A DNA stretch of 64,000 nt from Pannonibacter indicus (GCF_001418225.1 NZ_LIPT01000005.1:1-64000); one strand, 5' to 3'. Shown: positions 48,791 to 58,754, counted from the stretch's first letter. Notes: generated by a model from the sequence alone, not told the origin. Translations and numbers: made by a program.

Positions 48791-49225
48791 TCACCGCCGC
48801 CAGGTCTTCACCGCTGACAGCATCAGGCTGGTTTCGGTGGCGGAGACGCCTTCTATGAGGCGGATGCGGTGGAGGGCGGCGTCGAAGGAGGCGAGATCCG
48901 GGGTGGCGAGCTCGATCACCAGATCCCAGCGGCCATTGGTGGTGTGGATCGAGCGGGCTTCCGGCATGCCGCTGAGGCGGCGGATCACCGTATCGGCCCG
49001 CTTGCCCTCGATGGCCAGCATCATCATGGCGCGGATCGGCAGGTCCTGCCCCTCATTGCGCAGAACGGCGGTGAAGCCCTGGATCTCGCCGCTTTCCACC
49101 AGCCGCGACAGGCGTGCCCGCACGGTGGCGCGGGAAAGCTTCAGGTCCAGCGCCAGATCCGAGATCGAGCGGCGTCCATCAGCCCTGAGCGCAGCAATCA
49201 GCGCAAGATCCGTATCGTCCAGCAT
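48791..49225 (-). CDS. Lrp/AsnC-family transcriptional regulator
   Basis: The 144-residue protein has the AsnC helix-turn-helix at residues 1-60 (MLDDTDLALIAALRADGRRS, then DLALDLKLSRATVRARLSRL) and the RAM/ASNC ligand domain from about 70. It is divergent from arginase, with CACTCTGG half-sites between them. It therefore most likely activates arginine/ornithine catabolism in response to one of these amino acids, as Lrp-type activators do in Agrobacterium-type arginine operons. Confidence 0.93.
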   Translation of the reverse strand: MLDDTDLALIAALRADGRRSISDLALDLKLSRATVRARLSRLVESGEIQGFTAVLRNEGQDLPIRAMMMLAIEGKRADTVIRRLSGMPEARSIHTTNGRWDLVIELATPDLASFDAALHRIRLIEGVSATETSLMLSAVKTWRR

Positions 49226-49259
49226 GCGGCATCCTTCCAGTTTGGGAAGTTCAGCTTAT

Positions 49260-49332
49260 CACTCTGGATAGTCTGCTGCCCAGAGTGCGCAATTTTTTGT
49301 CTTCAGGCTGCCATCTGATGGCTGCACTCTGG
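49260..49332. promoter_or_regulatory. repeated CACTCTGG sites in the lrp-arginase gap
   Basis: CACTCTGG (49260-49267) and CCAGAGTG (49280-49287) form an inverted pair 20 bases apart, and a third CACTCTGG stands at 49325-49332. Spacing by one to several helical turns is what octameric Lrp proteins favour. Confidence 0.6.
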
Positions 49333-49367
49333 AAGAGATGCAGATCCGCAGTGAAGGAGGCCGAGGG

Positions 49368-50297
49368 ATGACGCAGATTGCGCTTGTGGGAGCACCGGTG
49401 GAAGCAGGCGCAGGGCGCAGGGGCTGTCTGATGGGACCGGCCGCCTATCGCACCGCCGGTCTTCAGCAGGAACTGGAAGCGCTTGGCCTTGTTGTAGAGG
49501 ACCACGGCGACGTTGCGCCGGATCAGGCGCTCGACGTTCCGGACACGGACCCGAAGCTGAAGAACCTGCGCGCCGTTGCCGGCTGGACGCGGGCGCTTTA
49601 CCGCAAGGCCCGGTCTCTGGCGGCGGGGCCGCAGATGCCCATCTACATGGGCGGCGACCATGCGCTGGCTCTTGGCACCCTCGCCGGGCACGCAGCCCAT
49701 GCGGCCGGTGCCGGGCGGCCGCAATTCGTGCTGTGGCTCGACGCCCATTCCGACATCAACACCTTCGAAAGCACGGTCAGCGGCAATCTGCACGGCACGC
49801 CTGTTGCCTTTGCCTGCGGCCTGCCGGGCTTTGACGTGCTGCTGGGTGAGAAGCTGGACACGCCTATATCGCCGGGCAACCTCTGCCTGCTGGGTCTGCG
49901 CTCGGTCGATCCGCCGGAGCGGGCGCTGATCCGGGAACTCGGCATCACCGCCCATGACATGCGCGCCATTGACGAGAACGGCATCGCCCGCCTGCTGGAG
50001 CCGTTTCTGGAGCGCTGCGCCCGCGCCAACGGCTTCCTGCATGTGAGCCTTGATGTGGATTTCATCGACCCGGACATCGCTCCGGCGGTCGGCACCACCG
50101 TGCCGGGGGGAGTCACCTTCCGCGAAGCGCATCTGGTGATGGAGATGCTGCATGACAGCGGCCTCGTCACCTCGCTGGACCTGGTGGAACTGAACCCCTT
50201 TCTCGATGACCGGGGCCGCACCGCCCGGCTGATGGTGGACCTGACCGCGAGCCTCTTTGGACGGCGCGTCATGGACCGCCCGACCCGCAGCTACTGA
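49368..50297 (+). CDS. rocF: arginase
   Basis: Arginase splits L-arginine into ornithine and urea. The 309-residue protein has all four manganese motifs: MGGDHALALGT, LDAHSDINT, the S-L-D-V-D-F-I-D-P block SLDVDFIDPDIAPAVGT, and the final ELNPFLDDRG. The start at 49368 follows GAAGGAGG at seven bases; ten further in-frame codons upstream are rejected. The next gene, ornithine cyclodeaminase, uses its product, so the pair turns arginine into proline plus urea and ammonia. Confidence 0.95.
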   Translation: MTQIALVGAPVEAGAGRRGCLMGPAAYRTAGLQQELEALGLVVEDHGDVAPDQALDVPDTDPKLKNLRAVAGWTRALYRKARSLAAGPQMPIYMGGDHALALGTLAGHAAHAAGAGRPQFVLWLDAHSDINTFESTVSGNLHGTPVAFACGLPGFDVLLGEKLDTPISPGNLCLLGLRSVDPPERALIRELGITAHDMRAIDENGIARLLEPFLERCARANGFLHVSLDVDFIDPDIAPAVGTTVPGGVTFREAHLVMEMLHDSGLVTSLDLVELNPFLDDRGRTARLMVDLTASLFGRRVMDRPTRSY

Positions 50298-50311
50298 ACG
50301 GGAGCCAGAAA

Positions 50312-51391
50312 ATGACCACCACCGCCAGCCATCCGGCACAGGATGCCCCCTCGCCTCTCGCACTGGTACCCTTCGTCAGCGTCGGTAACATGATGCGCAT
50401 TCTGAATGCAGTTGGCGTCGAGGCCTTCATCGAGGGGCTTGCGGCTGTGATCGAGGAGGATTTCCGCCGCTGGACGCTGTTCGACAAGACGCCGCGCGTC
50501 GCCTCCCATTCGAGGGAAGGCGTCATCGAGCTGATGCCTGCGTCGGACGGCGTTGCCTATGGCTTCAAATATGTGAACGGACATCCGAAGAACACCCGCA
50601 CCGGCCGCCAGACGGTGACGGCCTTTGGCGTGCTGGCAGAGGTGGAGACAGGCTATCCGGTGCTTCTGTCGGAGATGACGATCCTCACCGCCCTGCGCAC
50701 CGCCGCCATGTCGGCACTGGCGGCAAAATATCTGGCCCCGGCGGATGCCCGGTCCATGGCGATCATCGGCAATGGCGCACAGTCGGAGTTTCAGGCTCTC
50801 GCCTTCCGCAAGCTTCTGGGTTTGGACCGCTTGCGGCTCTATGATATCGACCCGGCGGCCAGCCGCCGCTGCGCCCGCAATCTTGAAGGTTTCGGCTTCG
50901 ACATCACCGTCTGCTCCAGCGCCGAAGAAGCAGTTGAAGGTGTTGCCATCATCACCACGGTGACGGCGGACAAGCAGCGGGCGACCATCCTCACTGACAA
51001 CATGGTGGCCAGCGGCCAGCACATCAACGCGGTGGGCGGCGACTGCCCCGGCAAGACGGAACTCCACCGGGATATCCTGCTGCGCTCGTCCATCTTTGTC
51101 GAATACACGCCCCAGACCCGCATCGAGGGCGAGATCCAGCAGCTTGCGGCAGATCATCCGGTCACGGAACTGTGGCAGGTGATTGCCGGAGACGCGCCGG
51201 GCCGCCGGTCGGCGCTGGAAACGACGCTGTTCGATTCCGTCGGCTTTGCGGTGGAGGATTTCTCTGCCCTGCGTTATCTGCGCGGGCTTTTGAAGGATCT
51301 GCCTTATTGCGAAATGCTCGATCTTCTGGCGGACCCGGATGATCCGCGGGATCTGTTCGGCATGGTCCTGCGCGCCAGTTCCTCTGGCTGA
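50312..51391 (+). CDS. ocd: ornithine cyclodeaminase
   Basis: OCD converts ornithine to proline and ammonia with bound NAD. The 359-residue protein matches the family with LVPFVSVGNMMRILNAVGVE at the N-terminus, the substrate region SEMTILTALRTAAMSALAAKY, and the NAD motif MAIIGNGAQSEFQALAF. Length matches the long Rhizobiales-type OCD (about 350 residues) rather than shorter mu-crystallin relatives. It follows arginase by 14 bases. Confidence 0.95.
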   Translation: MTTTASHPAQDAPSPLALVPFVSVGNMMRILNAVGVEAFIEGLAAVIEEDFRRWTLFDKTPRVASHSREGVIELMPASDGVAYGFKYVNGHPKNTRTGRQTVTAFGVLAEVETGYPVLLSEMTILTALRTAAMSALAAKYLAPADARSMAIIGNGAQSEFQALAFRKLLGLDRLRLYDIDPAASRRCARNLEGFGFDITVCSSAEEAVEGVAIITTVTADKQRATILTDNMVASGQHINAVGGDCPGKTELHRDILLRSSIFVEYTPQTRIEGEIQQLAADHPVTELWQVIAGDAPGRRSALETTLFDSVGFAVEDFSALRYLRGLLKDLPYCEMLDLLADPDDPRDLFGMVLRASSSG

Positions 51392-51740
51392 CGGATCCAG
51401 CGCGGGAACTATCATGCAACGGGACAAGGGAGTCAGATCCGGTCAGCACTGAATCGGATCGGCATCCGTATCACGCCCGTTGCTACACCTTGCGATCAAC
51501 CTGGGCGCGATATTTTTCAGATAAAATTTCAAATTCAAGAAACAAACTTCTCATGAGGTGAACATCATTTCGCATTAGGCAATTCAAACATTGATCACCC
51601 TTAGTAATACAATTCAAAAAACGATATTTCCTTCTCTCTCAAAGATTTTTACGTGACAAGAGTGCAGCCTATGACATACCAAAGTTGCGTATCAGAGACA
51701 TAGGTGTTTACCAGTCCTGCAGGAGCCGGCGGAAGCCCGC
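51392..51740. other. AT-rich intergenic region without a recognisable gene
   Basis: About 350 bases, strongly AT-rich from 51510 to 51660 (for example ATAAAATTTCAAATTC), in contrast to the GC-rich neighbours. No open frame with native codon bias is seen. It must contain the promoter for the small membrane protein at 51741. I see no tRNA or terminator in it. Confidence 0.5.
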
Positions 51741-51929
51741 ATGCAACGCAACGTGATTATTGAATTGATGAGCATGATCGCCGGCTTCTTCGGCGGCATC
51801 GTTATTTCTTACATTTTCGGCTGGAGCCTTCTGTTCGGCATGCTTGTGACGGTGAGCCTCGGCGTTTTTGGCGATTGGCTTTACGGCCGCAAGGCGCGGG
51901 GGCGCGAGGCGCACAGCCGCCGGAACTGA
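51741..51929 (+). CDS. small membrane protein of unknown function
   Basis: This 62-residue protein has two hydrophobic segments (about 7-26, IELMSMIAGFFGGIVISYIF, and 28-47, WSLLFGMLVTVSLGVFGDWL) and a basic tail (YGRKARGREAHSRRN). It is preceded by GGAGCCGGCGGAAGCC, a mediocre ribosome binding site. It stands alone between an AT-rich gap and the ilvD terminator. I do not recognise a family, and the codon usage of the hydrophobic part resembles a real gene. Confidence 0.65.
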   Translation: MQRNVIIELMSMIAGFFGGIVISYIFGWSLLFGMLVTVSLGVFGDWLYGRKARGREAHSRRN

Positions 51930-51960
51930 AGGCCGGCGCCTTGAACTGGCCAAAAGAAAA

Positions 51961-51983
51961 AGCCGCCGGCAGAACCGGCGGCT
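51961..51983 (-). terminator. rho-independent terminator of ilvD
   Basis: AGCCGCCGG and CCGGCGGCT form a perfect nine-base-pair stem with a five-base loop. On the minus strand it is followed by TTTTTCTTTTGG, a good T tract, 27 bases after the ilvD stop codon. Confidence 0.85.
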
Positions 51984-52009
51984 CTTTGATTTTGCACCTT
52001 CCGAAAAGG

Positions 52010-53872
52010 TTACTTGCGTGTCAGCTGGTCCACGTCACGCACGGCGCCGCGGGCGGCGGAGGTCGTGAGGGCGGCATAGGCCTTGAGAGCTGCCGAAACC
52101 TTGCGGGTACGCGGCTTTTCCGGCTTCCAGGCGTCAGCGCCTTTGGCTTCCATCTTCGCGCGGCGTTCGGCCAGCACCTCGTCGCTCACATCCACACGGA
52201 TGATGCGGTTCGGGATGTCGATGACGATGGGGTCGCCATGCTCCACCAGACCGATGGCGCCACCTTCAGCCGCTTCCGGGGAAGCGTGGCCGATGGACAG
52301 GCCCGAGGTGCCGCCGGAGAAGCGGCCATCGGTGACAAGCGCACAGGCCTTGCCGAGGCCCTTGGACTTCAGGTAGCTTGTCGGATAGAGCATTTCCTGC
52401 ATGCCGGGGCCGCCCTTCGGGCCTTCATAGCGGATGACCACCACATCGCCTGCCTTGACCTTACCGGTGAGAATGTCGCTCACCGCCTGATCCTGGCTTT
52501 CGCAGATATAGGCCGGGCCAGAGAACTTCAGGATGCTCTCGTCCACGCCCGCCGTTTTTACGATGCAGCCATCCAGCGCGATGTTGCCGAAGAGCACGGC
52601 GAGGCCGCCGTCCTTGGAGAAAGCATGCTCCGCCGAGCGGATGACGCCGTTCTTGCGGTCGGTATCGACGCCTTCGCTATAGCGGCGCGACTGGGAGAAG
52701 GCTTCCTGCGTCGGCACGCCGCCAGGGGCTGCCGAGTAGAAGGTGTGAACGGCTTCGCTCTTGGTGCGCACAACGTCCCAGCGGTCCAGCGCGTCCTTCA
52801 GGCTGGGAGCATGAACGACCGGCAGCGAGGTGTCGATGAGACCGGCGCGGTCCAGCTCGCCCAGAATGCCCATGATGCCGCCAGCGCGGTGCACGTCTTC
52901 CATGTGCACATCCGGCACGGAAGGCGCGACCTTGCAGAGCACCGGCACGCGGCGCGACAGCCGGTCGATATCGGCCATGGTGAAATTCACCTCGCCCTCA
53001 TAGGCGGCGGCGAGAAGATGCAGAACCGTGTTGGTGGACCCGCCCATGGCGATGTCCAGCGTCATGGCGTTCTCGAAGGCCTTGAACGAGGCGATGCTAC
53101 GCGGCAGCACGCTTTCGTCGTCCTGCTCGTAGTAGCGGCGGGCGAGATCGACGATCAGGTGGCCGGCTTCCACGAACAGGCGCTTGCGGTCGGCGTGGGT
53201 GGCCAGCGTCGAGCCATTGCCCGGCAGGGCAAGGCCCAGCGCTTCGGTGAGGCAGTTCATCGAATTAGCGGTGAACATGCCCGAGCAGGAGCCACAGGTG
53301 GGGCATGCGGAGCGCTCGATCACCTTCACGTCCTCTTCGGACACGCGGTCATCGGCTGCTGCCACCATGGCATCCACCAGATCCAGCGCCTTGGTGGTGC
53401 CGTCAGCCAGCACCGCCTTGCCCGCTTCCATCGGGCCGCCAGAGACGAAGACCACCGGGATATTCAGGCGCATGGCCGCCATCAGCATGCCCGGCGTGAT
53501 CTTGTCGCAGTTGGAAATGCAGACCAGCGCATCGGCGCAATGGGCATTGACCATGTACTCGACCGCATCGGCGATGATCTCGCGCGAGGGGAGCGAATAG
53601 AGCATGCCGTCATGGCCCATGGCGATGCCGTCATCCACCGCGATGGTATTGAATTCCTTGGCTACACCGCCAGCCTTCTCGACTTCACGGGCGACAAGCT
53701 GGCCAAGGTCCTTCAGGTGCACATGGCCCGGAACGAACTGGGTGAAGGAGTTGGCAATGGCGATGATCGGCTTGCCGAAATCGCCGTCCTTCATGCCCGT
53801 GGCGCGCCACAGGCCGCGCGCACCGGCCATGTTGCGGCCATGGGTGGAGGTTCTGGAACGATAGGCGGGCAT
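52010..53872 (-). CDS. ilvD: dihydroxy-acid dehydratase
   Basis: IlvD dehydrates dihydroxy acids to the keto acids of valine and isoleucine synthesis using an iron-sulfur cluster. The 620-residue product begins [20 protein letters not shown] and shows the cluster cysteines [12 protein letters not shown] and [18 protein letters not shown], with the late Ser/Thr motif [20 protein letters not shown]. The length and motif set are those of the E. coli-type 4Fe-4S enzyme. Single gene with its own terminator. Confidence 0.96.
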   Translation of the reverse strand: MPAYRSRTSTHGRNMAGARGLWRATGMKDGDFGKPIIAIANSFTQFVPGHVHLKDLGQLVAREVEKAGGVAKEFNTIAVDDGIAMGHDGMLYSLPSREIIADAVEYMVNAHCADALVCISNCDKITPGMLMAAMRLNIPVVFVSGGPMEAGKAVLADGTTKALDLVDAMVAAADDRVSEEDVKVIERSACPTCGSCSGMFTANSMNCLTEALGLALPGNGSTLATHADRKRLFVEAGHLIVDLARRYYEQDDESVLPRSIASFKAFENAMTLDIAMGGSTNTVLHLLAAAYEGEVNFTMADIDRLSRRVPVLCKVAPSVPDVHMEDVHRAGGIMGILGELDRAGLIDTSLPVVHAPSLKDALDRWDVVRTKSEAVHTFYSAAPGGVPTQEAFSQSRRYSEGVDTDRKNGVIRSAEHAFSKDGGLAVLFGNIALDGCIVKTAGVDESILKFSGPAYICESQDQAVSDILTGKVKAGDVVVIRYEGPKGGPGMQEMLYPTSYLKSKGLGKACALVTDGRFSGGTSGLSIGHASPEAAEGGAIGLVEHGDPIVIDIPNRIIRVDVSDEVLAERRAKMEAKGADAWKPEKPRTRKVSAALKAYAALTTSAARGAVRDVDQLTRK

Positions 53873-53997
53873 CTGGAACTCCCTGGGATTGTCCTATTGG
53901 CGGCCTCTTTGTCCGCCTCACGCTTGCTGCGTGCTTCAGATGTAGGGTTTGGCAGGTTTTTCGGGAGAGCGAAAGGGCGGAAAACCCAAAAAGAGTA

Positions 53998-54038
53998 CGC
54001 TCCGGTACGGTTCCTTATCAAAGAACCGTACCGGAGCG
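53998..54038 (-). terminator. perfect 16-base-pair hairpin downstream of the OYE gene
   Basis: CGCTCCGGTACGGTTC and GAACCGTACCGGAGCG pair without mismatch around a nine-base loop. On the minus strand TACTCTTTTTGGG follows, so a T run begins six bases after the stem. It is 41 bases past the OYE stop codon and before the ilvD promoter. Confidence 0.65.
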
Positions 54039-54079
54039 CAGCTTCATGCCGTTCTCCGGCGAGTGAAGGCCGTCAGCCC

Positions 54080-55180
54080 TCAGGCAGCCGCACTATCTGC
54101 AAGGAACGGGTAGTCAGTGTAGCCCTTGGTGCCACCGCCATAGAGAGTGTCGCGGTCCAGCTCGTTGAGTGGAGCGTCCCGGCGCAGCCGTTCAACCAGA
54201 TCCGGGTTGGCAATGAAGGGCCGGCCAAAGGCAACCATGTCCGCGCGGCCGCTTTCCACCGCCTCGATGGCGCTGGCCCGGTCATAGCCGTTGTTGGCGA
54301 TATAGATGCCGTTGAAGCGGGCGCGCAGGGCGCCGATGTCCTCGCCGGGCTTCAGCTCGCGCGTGCCGCCGGTCTGGCCTTCCACCATGTGCAGATAGGC
54401 AAGGCCGTAGCCGTTGAGAATGTCCACGGCGCGGGAGAAGGTCTCGACCGGGTTGTCATCATGAATGCCATTGGCATTGGAGAAGGGGCTGAGGCGCACA
54501 CCCACCCGGTCCGCGCCGATGGCATCCACCACCGCGTCCATGACTTCCTTAAGGAAACGGGTGCGGTTTTCCAGGCTGCCGCCATAGGCATCCGTGCGGG
54601 TGTTGGAGCCGGTGCGCAGGAACTGGTCGATGAGATAGCCGTTGGCTGCGTGGATCTCGACCCCGTCGAACCCGGCGGCAATCGCATTGCGGGAAGCCTT
54701 CACATAGTCGGCGACGATGCCGGCGATCTCGGACGTCTCCAGCGCGCGCGGCTGCGGCGTATCGACAAAACCGGTACCGTCATAGACCTTGGACTGGGCA
54801 GCGATGGCGGAGGGGGCGACCGGCGCCGCGCCGCCCGGCTGCAGCACATTGTGCGAAATACGGCCGACGTGCCAGAGCTGGATCACGATCTTGCCACCCT
54901 TGGCGTGAACAGCATCCGTCACCTTCTTCCAGCCTTCCACCTGCGCCTCGGAATAGATGCCCGGTGTCCAGGCATAGCCCTTGCCCTGCGGGCTGATCTG
55001 CGAGGCTTCGGTGATGATCAGGCCGGCGCTGGCACGCTGGGCGTAATACTCCACGTGGATGTCATAGGGCGTGTCATCTTCGGCGCGTGCGCGGTTGCGG
55101 GTCAGCGGCGCCATGGCAATGCGGTTCGACAGCTTCATGCGGCCGGCCTGAACGGGAGAGAAAAGCTTTGCTTCCGTCAT
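54080..55180 (-). CDS. old yellow enzyme-family alkene reductase
   Basis: This FMN flavoprotein reduces activated C=C bonds such as those of N-ethylmaleimide, 2-cyclohexenone or nitroesters. The 366-residue barrel has the FMN/active-site blocks FSPVQAGRMKLSNRIAMAPLT, the paired His/Asn-type substrate motif VEIHAANGYLIDQFLR and the C-terminal FGRPFIANPDLVERL. The start at 55180 (MTEAKLFSP) follows GAAGGAAGACATC. A TetR gene lies upstream on the same strand, and half-sites TATGGACT occur before both, which points to NemR-like control. Confidence 0.93.
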   Translation of the reverse strand: MTEAKLFSPVQAGRMKLSNRIAMAPLTRNRARAEDDTPYDIHVEYYAQRASAGLIITEASQISPQGKGYAWTPGIYSEAQVEGWKKVTDAVHAKGGKIVIQLWHVGRISHNVLQPGGAAPVAPSAIAAQSKVYDGTGFVDTPQPRALETSEIAGIVADYVKASRNAIAAGFDGVEIHAANGYLIDQFLRTGSNTRTDAYGGSLENRTRFLKEVMDAVVDAIGADRVGVRLSPFSNANGIHDDNPVETFSRAVDILNGYGLAYLHMVEGQTGGTRELKPGEDIGALRARFNGIYIANNGYDRASAIEAVESGRADMVAFGRPFIANPDLVERLRRDAPLNELDRDTLYGGGTKGYTDYPFLADSAAA

Positions 55181-55219
55181 GATGTCTTCCTTCTTCAGAG
55201 TTGCTTTCCGCCCTTTCTG

Positions 55220-55238
55220 GATCAATCAGTCCATAATT
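55220..55238. promoter_or_regulatory. candidate TetR operator upstream of the OYE gene
   Basis: TCTGGATCAATCAGTCCATA contains TCAGTCCATAATT (to 55238), matching TCAGTCCGTAATT before the tetR gene at 12 of 13 positions. It lies about 40-60 bases upstream of the OYE start. Confidence 0.5.
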
Positions 55239-55275
55239 TGGCGGAATTTGAGATCCGGTTATGCGTGAGGGGGGG

Positions 55276-55908
55276 CTAGGCGGGGACGGCTTGCGGGGGC
55301 GCCAGAAGCCGGGCGAGCCCTTCGTCCAGCGCCGAGGTAATATAGGCCTCGTCCAGGCCGGACTTGCGCAGGGTCAGCGTGCCGATGGCGAGTGCTGCCA
55401 GCGCCCTTGCCCGGGCCCGCAGGGGCTCCGGCCCGTTTTCATCCAGTGCCTCGGCAATGATCGCCTCGATCCGCTCCAGATGATGGCGGCCAAGCGCGGC
55501 CACCTCCTCGTTCTGGGGCGCAAGTTCGGTGATGCAGTTGACCAGGAGGCAGCCATGCTTGCCGCCGGATGGGTCCGCCAGCGCCCGCAGCATGGCGGCC
55601 ACCGCCTCTGCCCTGTGTGCATGCGGCGCATCGCCGATGGATTTCAGCGCCTCAAGCGCCGTTGCCGAATAGCGGCGCAGCGCAGCGAGCAGCACATCCT
55701 GCTTGGAGCCAAAGGCGGCATAAAGTGACGAACGGCTGATGCCCATCGCCTGTGTCAGGTCATCCAGCGAAGTCGCCTCGAAGCCCTGACGGCGGAACAG
55801 CTCCAGCGCCGCGCGCAGAACCTCACCCTCGTCATAGGAACGCGGGCGGCCCGGACCGGCAGTTGCACCGGCAGCAGAGAGGCGTGGTTCGGCAGTCTTT
55901 TTCGTCAT
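55276..55908 (-). CDS. TetR/AcrR-family repressor
   Basis: The 210-residue protein has the TetR DNA-binding domain (about residues 18-80: [52 protein letters not shown]) and a C-terminal ligand domain with a single cysteine-bearing stretch [17 protein letters not shown]. Cys-rich TetR members next to OYE genes, such as NemR, sense electrophiles; two cysteines six residues apart fit that idea but are not proof. It is upstream of, and in the same direction as, the alkene reductase. Confidence 0.9.
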   Translation of the reverse strand: MTKKTAEPRLSAAGATAGPGRPRSYDEGEVLRAALELFRRQGFEATSLDDLTQAMGISRSSLYAAFGSKQDVLLAALRRYSATALEALKSIGDAPHAHRAEAVAAMLRALADPSGGKHGCLLVNCITELAPQNEEVAALGRHHLERIEAIIAEALDENGPEPLRARARALAALAIGTLTLRKSGLDEAYITSALDEGLARLLAPPQAVPA

Positions 55909-55917
55909 GGCCTTGAA

Positions 55918-55937
55918 TATGGACTACTCAGTCCGTA
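55918..55937. promoter_or_regulatory. candidate TetR operator upstream of tetR
   Basis: TATGGACTACTCAGTCCGTA is a palindrome with one mismatched pair, ten bases upstream of the tetR start. The half TATGGACT recurs before the OYE gene on the minus strand. Confidence 0.6.
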
Positions 55938-56008
55938 ATTCAAGGGGGAACAGAACAGGCCATCTCCGCCTGTCCACCCTTTGCACCGCAAACAGCACGG
56001 AGGCGCAT

Positions 56009-57025
<1,017 letters not shown>

Positions 57026-57088
57026 AAATCCGGCCATGGTGGGCGCCAGGGTCTGGATCGTGCTAGGATGAGGCCAAGGAGTTCCCCG

Positions 57089-57709
57089 ATGCCGGCTGCC
57101 CGTGCCTTGTTTCCTGTCTTCTGTCTCGCCGCCGGCCTTACGGCGGCGGGAGCCCTGCTGCCTGAAGCCGCTCAGGGGATGGACATGGCGTGCCATGCCT
57201 CGGCGCGGGACTTTGCCAATGCCCATGCCGGTGGCGGGCGGGACATGGGCATCAGCATTCTGGAAGGCGCTATGAATGGCACGGTGGCGGGTGGCGCCTG
57301 GGCTGGTCCTTCCGGCGCAGAGCGCGGCGCCCATGCGGGTGCAGCCCTTGGCGTGCTCGGCACCATGGCGCAGGACCCGCGCGTCTGGCAGGCGCTTTAC
57401 GACAGCGCCTACCGGACCTGCCTGACACAGAGATACAGTGCTCCGGGATACAGCGCTCCGGCTTACGGCCTGCCTGCCTATGGCCAGCCCGCTTACGGTG
57501 CTCCCTCTTACGTTGCGCCGGCACAGGGATCGCAAATGCCACCACTGCCGCCGCAGCAGGCTATGCCCCAGCAGCCTGCACCATCCGTGCCGCTGGAGGA
57601 GTTTCAGTCCTCGGGCGGGCCCTGCGGCTCCAGCGCCAGTTACCGCAAATTTGCGCCCGGCACCCAGCCCTCGACATTTACAGCAAGATCCGGCGGCAAC
57701 TGCCAGTAG
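57089..57709 (+). CDS. secreted protein of unknown function with Tyr/Pro/Ala repeats
   Basis: The 206-residue product starts with a signal peptide (MPAARALFPVFCLAAGLTAA, cleaved near AAQG). Residues about 30-100 contain Gly/Ala-rich stretches such as NAHAGGGRDMGISILEGAMN. Residues about 115-148 form a low-complexity repeat of the kind YSAPGYSAPAYGLPAYGQPAYG. The last third is Pro/Gln-rich and ends CGSSASYRKFAPGTQPS then GGNCQ, with four cysteines in all. The start at 57089 is preferred over 57068 because AAGGAG lies eight bases before it. I recognise no family. A periplasmic or surface protein of low structural order is likely. Confidence 0.72.
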   Translation: MPAARALFPVFCLAAGLTAAGALLPEAAQGMDMACHASARDFANAHAGGGRDMGISILEGAMNGTVAGGAWAGPSGAERGAHAGAALGVLGTMAQDPRVWQALYDSAYRTCLTQRYSAPGYSAPAYGLPAYGQPAYGAPSYVAPAQGSQMPPLPPQQAMPQQPAPSVPLEEFQSSGGPCGSSASYRKFAPGTQPSTFTARSGGNCQ

Positions 57710-57718
57710 GGCTGGCAT

Positions 57719-58201
57719 TCAGGCCGTGAGGCTTGCCGTGGCCTTTTCCAGCGCCTGCTGAAGCTCTCCGAGCCTGCGCTTCAGGTCGCGGATTTCCGCA
57801 AGATCCAGCCCGGTGGCCCCGCCAAGGCATTCCGGGATCGCCTGCCCGGCCTTGCGCATCTCCGCGCCCTTGTCCGTCAGCTTGACGCGTACCTGCCGCT
57901 CGTCTGCCGCATCACGGCGGCGGGCGACAAGCTCCATGGCCTCCAGACGCTTCACCAGCGGCGTCAGCGTGTTGGATTCCAGCCCCAGCCGCTGGCCGAG
58001 GCCGCCAACCGTCTGGTCATCTTCCTCCCACAGCACCATCATCACCAGAAACTGCGGATAGGTGAGGCCCAGCCCCTCCAGCAGCGGCTTGTAGGCACGG
58101 TTGAAGGCGTGATTGGCCGAATAGACGGAAAAGCACAGGAGATCCCCAAGCGTCAGCGGGCCGGAGGCGTCACTTTCAGGGGAACAGGTGGATGGGGTCA
58201 T
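57719..58201 (-). CDS. ohrR: OhrR-type MarR-family peroxide sensor
   Basis: OhrR represses ohr until organic hydroperoxides oxidise its N-terminal cysteine. The 160-residue protein has the characteristic LGDLLCFSVYSANHAFNRAY with that reactive cysteine (about residue 23), followed by LGLTYPQFLVMMVLWEEDDQ and the winged-helix region RLGLESNTLTPLVKRLEAME. It is divergent from ohr across a gap containing TGCGATTAAATCGCA palindromes. The divergent ohrR-ohr pair is a standard alphaproteobacterial arrangement. Confidence 0.94.
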   Translation of the reverse strand: MTPSTCSPESDASGPLTLGDLLCFSVYSANHAFNRAYKPLLEGLGLTYPQFLVMMVLWEEDDQTVGGLGQRLGLESNTLTPLVKRLEAMELVARRRDAADERQVRVKLTDKGAEMRKAGQAIPECLGGATGLDLAEIRDLKRRLGELQQALEKATASLTA

Positions 58202-58236
58202 GGGTTACTCCTTCAGGAGAGGAATTTAGTTCGCAC

Positions 58237-58303
58237 ACGATCAAATCGCAACGCTTGACAATCAGGCACAATCAGCCTATCTATCTCTTGCGATTAAATC
58301 GCA
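58237..58303. promoter_or_regulatory. OhrR operators in the ohrR-ohr gap
   Basis: TGCGATTAAATCGCA (58289-58303) is a 15-base palindrome, and ACGATCAAATCGCA (58237-58250) is a related site nearer ohrR. One lies close to each start, as expected for a repressor that controls both genes. Confidence 0.7.
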
Positions 58304-58328
58304 CACGACTTAAACACAGGAGACCGAA

Positions 58329-58754
58329 ATGCCCGTGAACGTTCTGTACACCACCGCAGCCCGCGCAACCGGTGGCCGTGACGGCTCCGCCGAGACTCTC
58401 GACGGCACCTTCAAGGTCAGCCTCTCCACCCCGAAGGAACTGGGCGGCGCGGGTGGTGATGCAGCCAACCCGGAAAAGCTGTTTGCCGCCGGCTACTCGG
58501 CCTGTTTTCTTGGCGCCATGAAGTTCGTGGGCGGCCAGACAGGCGTAAAGGTTCCCGCCGACACCACGGTCACCGCAACGGTGGGCATCGGCCCGCGTTC
58601 GGAAGGCGGCTTCGGCCTTGAGGTTTCCCTCGCCGTTTCCCTGCCGGGCCTGCCGCAGGAACAGGCACAGAAGCTGATCGAGGAAGCCCATCAGGTTTGC
58701 CCCTATTCCAACGCCACACGCAACAACATTGACGTCAAGCTCTCGCTCGCCTGA
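58329..58754 (+). CDS. ohr: organic hydroperoxide resistance protein
   Basis: Ohr reduces fatty-acid and other organic hydroperoxides with a lipoylated-enzyme electron donor. The 141-residue OsmC-fold protein has both catalytic cysteines: FAAGYSACFLGAMKF (about residue 60) and EAHQVCPYSNATRNN (about 125), and the usual beta-sheet core. Start ATG follows CAGGAGACCGAA. Divergent from its regulator. Confidence 0.96.
   Translation: MPVNVLYTTAARATGGRDGSAETLDGTFKVSLSTPKELGGAGGDAANPEKLFAAGYSACFLGAMKFVGGQTGVKVPADTTVTATVGIGPRSEGGFGLEVSLAVSLPGLPQEQAQKLIEEAHQVCPYSNATRNNIDVKLSLA

Noticed and set aside
51875-55279. 1134-codon plus-strand open frame
   Set aside because: Runs antisense through ilvD and the OYE gene, with the composition typical of a third-position GC shadow.
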